Below are positions 63,209-64,000 of a DNA stretch of 64,000 bases, one piece after another. The position numbers and the translations under genes were made by a program. The DNA is taken from contig CAZXYS010000005.1 in the NCBI GenBank assembly GCA_964645005.1, forward strand, positions 77,709 through 141,708, given 5' to 3'. Numbering within the stretch: position 1 is the stretch's first letter; every line of letters begins with the position of its first letter. Below the pieces are notes generated by a model. The model did no database searches and had not been told where the DNA came from. It saw only the letters and a program-made list of their open reading frames with translations. This DNA comes from CAZXYS01 sp964645005 (GTDB taxonomy: Bacteria > Bacteroidota > Ignavibacteria > Kapaibacteriales > UBA2268).

Positions 63209-64000
63209 ATAAACATCCGATTATTTGATACAAACTAATTTATTGATTTCTAACTTATTTTTTTAGTTTAATACGAAGAAATTTAAGCTACAAAATTAAA
63301 AAAAAATTTCAATGTGCAATTAGAAAATATTAGCGAATTAAATATATTTTCAATTCAGGAATTTGAAACAATAATCAATCAATCAGAATTATTAATAACA
63401 AGCATATTTTGTAGTTAATTGAATTTGAAATTCCGCCAAAATTTAATTGATAAGTTAAAAACTTTAGAATTAATTTTTTAATGAAACAAATCATGTCACT
63501 TTTATTGGAAAAGCAATGCACTTCAAATGATGCGTTTAAACTATCGAATCTTGTATTGACTATGTTCTCAGCCTGTCTGAAAACGTTGAATTTACTTCAT
63601 TGCGAGCGAAGAAAAGTTATATCTTTTAAGAATCAATGCTGCATTTGAGAGACACAGTTTTGAGTTTTATGATAATTCCCTGCTTTTTCATACAGTCTCT
63701 CAGATTTTGCAAACACATTTTCCCGCAAAGCTGCATTTAGACTCATAATCCCAAAAATCACAATTCAAAACAAAATCATGGTAATCAGGTTAATCAGCGA
63801 AATCAGCGGTTCAGACATTTTCCCCAATTTACGAAATTACGATTTCTTAAGCACATTTTCTTCTTCAATCACAGAAAAAAATAATTATTAACAAAATTTA
63901 ATTAAAAAAAACTTGCATATAAGGAAATTATTATTATTTTAGTAATAGCTTGTGGTATTAAAATAAGAAAAAAGGTAAGAAACAGGAAAGCTGAAAAGCC
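63209..64000. other. Long intergenic region with repeat fragments
   Basis: About 790 AT-rich bases upstream of sucD, with no open frame of useful length on either strand. Fragments of known repeat types are visible: CATTGCGAGCGAAG near 63599 and ATGGTAATCAGGTTAATCAG near 63778, the latter resembling a common FCB intergenic repeat as I recall. No gene, RNA or terminator is supported. Confidence 0.5.

Overview
The window looks like chromosome of a free-living Gram-negative bacterium of the Bacteroidota/Chlorobiota (FCB) group, most plausibly a relative of Ignavibacteria or Candidatus Kapabacteria. This is inferred from gene content: C-terminal type IX secretion (T9SS) sorting domains, a PorV/PorQ-type outer-membrane protein, IgGFc-binding/choice-of-anchor surface proteins, an isolated atpD-atpC pair, OmpA-type proteins and many short dispersed repeats. 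I saw no complete tRNA, rRNA, CRISPR array, prophage or intact insertion sequence.

Layout. 1-3.0 kb: a TPR-type membrane protein cut by the window edge, a minimal T9SS-tailed protein and a PorV/PorQ-family protein. 3.0-4.9 kb: repeat-rich accessory stretch with a truncated RHS fragment. 5.0-8.3 kb: ppk1 and folB-folK. 8.4-17.9 kb: an envelope signalling locus made of an ECF sigma factor, a membrane anti-sigma-like protein with a barrel-like C-terminus and a lipoprotein, divergent from a large T9SS cargo; a second, 1434-residue T9SS cargo follows. The divergent intergenic region is an 88-bp dyad carrying the same ECF-type promoter facing both ways. 18.1-28.9 kb: MerR regulator, exported WD40 and OmpA-like pair, amino-acid ABC importer, exported leucine-rich-repeat protein, ferredoxin-NADP reductase-like enzyme, OmpA protein, M23 peptidase. 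29.1-39.9 kb: galT, an outer-membrane protein, a DNA methyltransferase with a degenerate SNase-like tail, an M24 peptidase with a histone-H1-like tail, guaB, atpD-atpC, radA, ftsY. 40.1-49.5 kb: an Omp85 barrel with a kinase-like N-terminal region, radical SAM and HAD enzymes, then a GbsR/LolA-like/FtsX/FtsX/LolD-like export operon with a palindromic operator. 49.6-63.2 kb: mostly housekeeping genes on the minus strand (dapF, inositol monophosphatase, riboflavin synthase, RNase R, ndk, sucD), interleaved with a RsbW-like kinase, a lipoprotein esterase, a GAF/degenerate-GGDEF protein and a Nudix hydrolase.

Main themes. (1) The sigma/anti-sigma locus looks like a self-contained circuit controlling surface-protein secretion. 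(2) Two housekeeping enzymes, the M24 peptidase and SucD, carry long basic low-complexity tails resembling histone H1 or AT-hook tails. (3) Several proteins join familiar domains in unusual ways: Omp85 plus a kinase-like domain, methyltransferase plus a dead SNase-like domain, anti-sigma plus a barrel-like domain. (4) Several families of short inverted repeats lie between genes, and one intergenic region keeps a decayed T9SS C-terminus. All calls rest on reading the sequence; no database search was possible.
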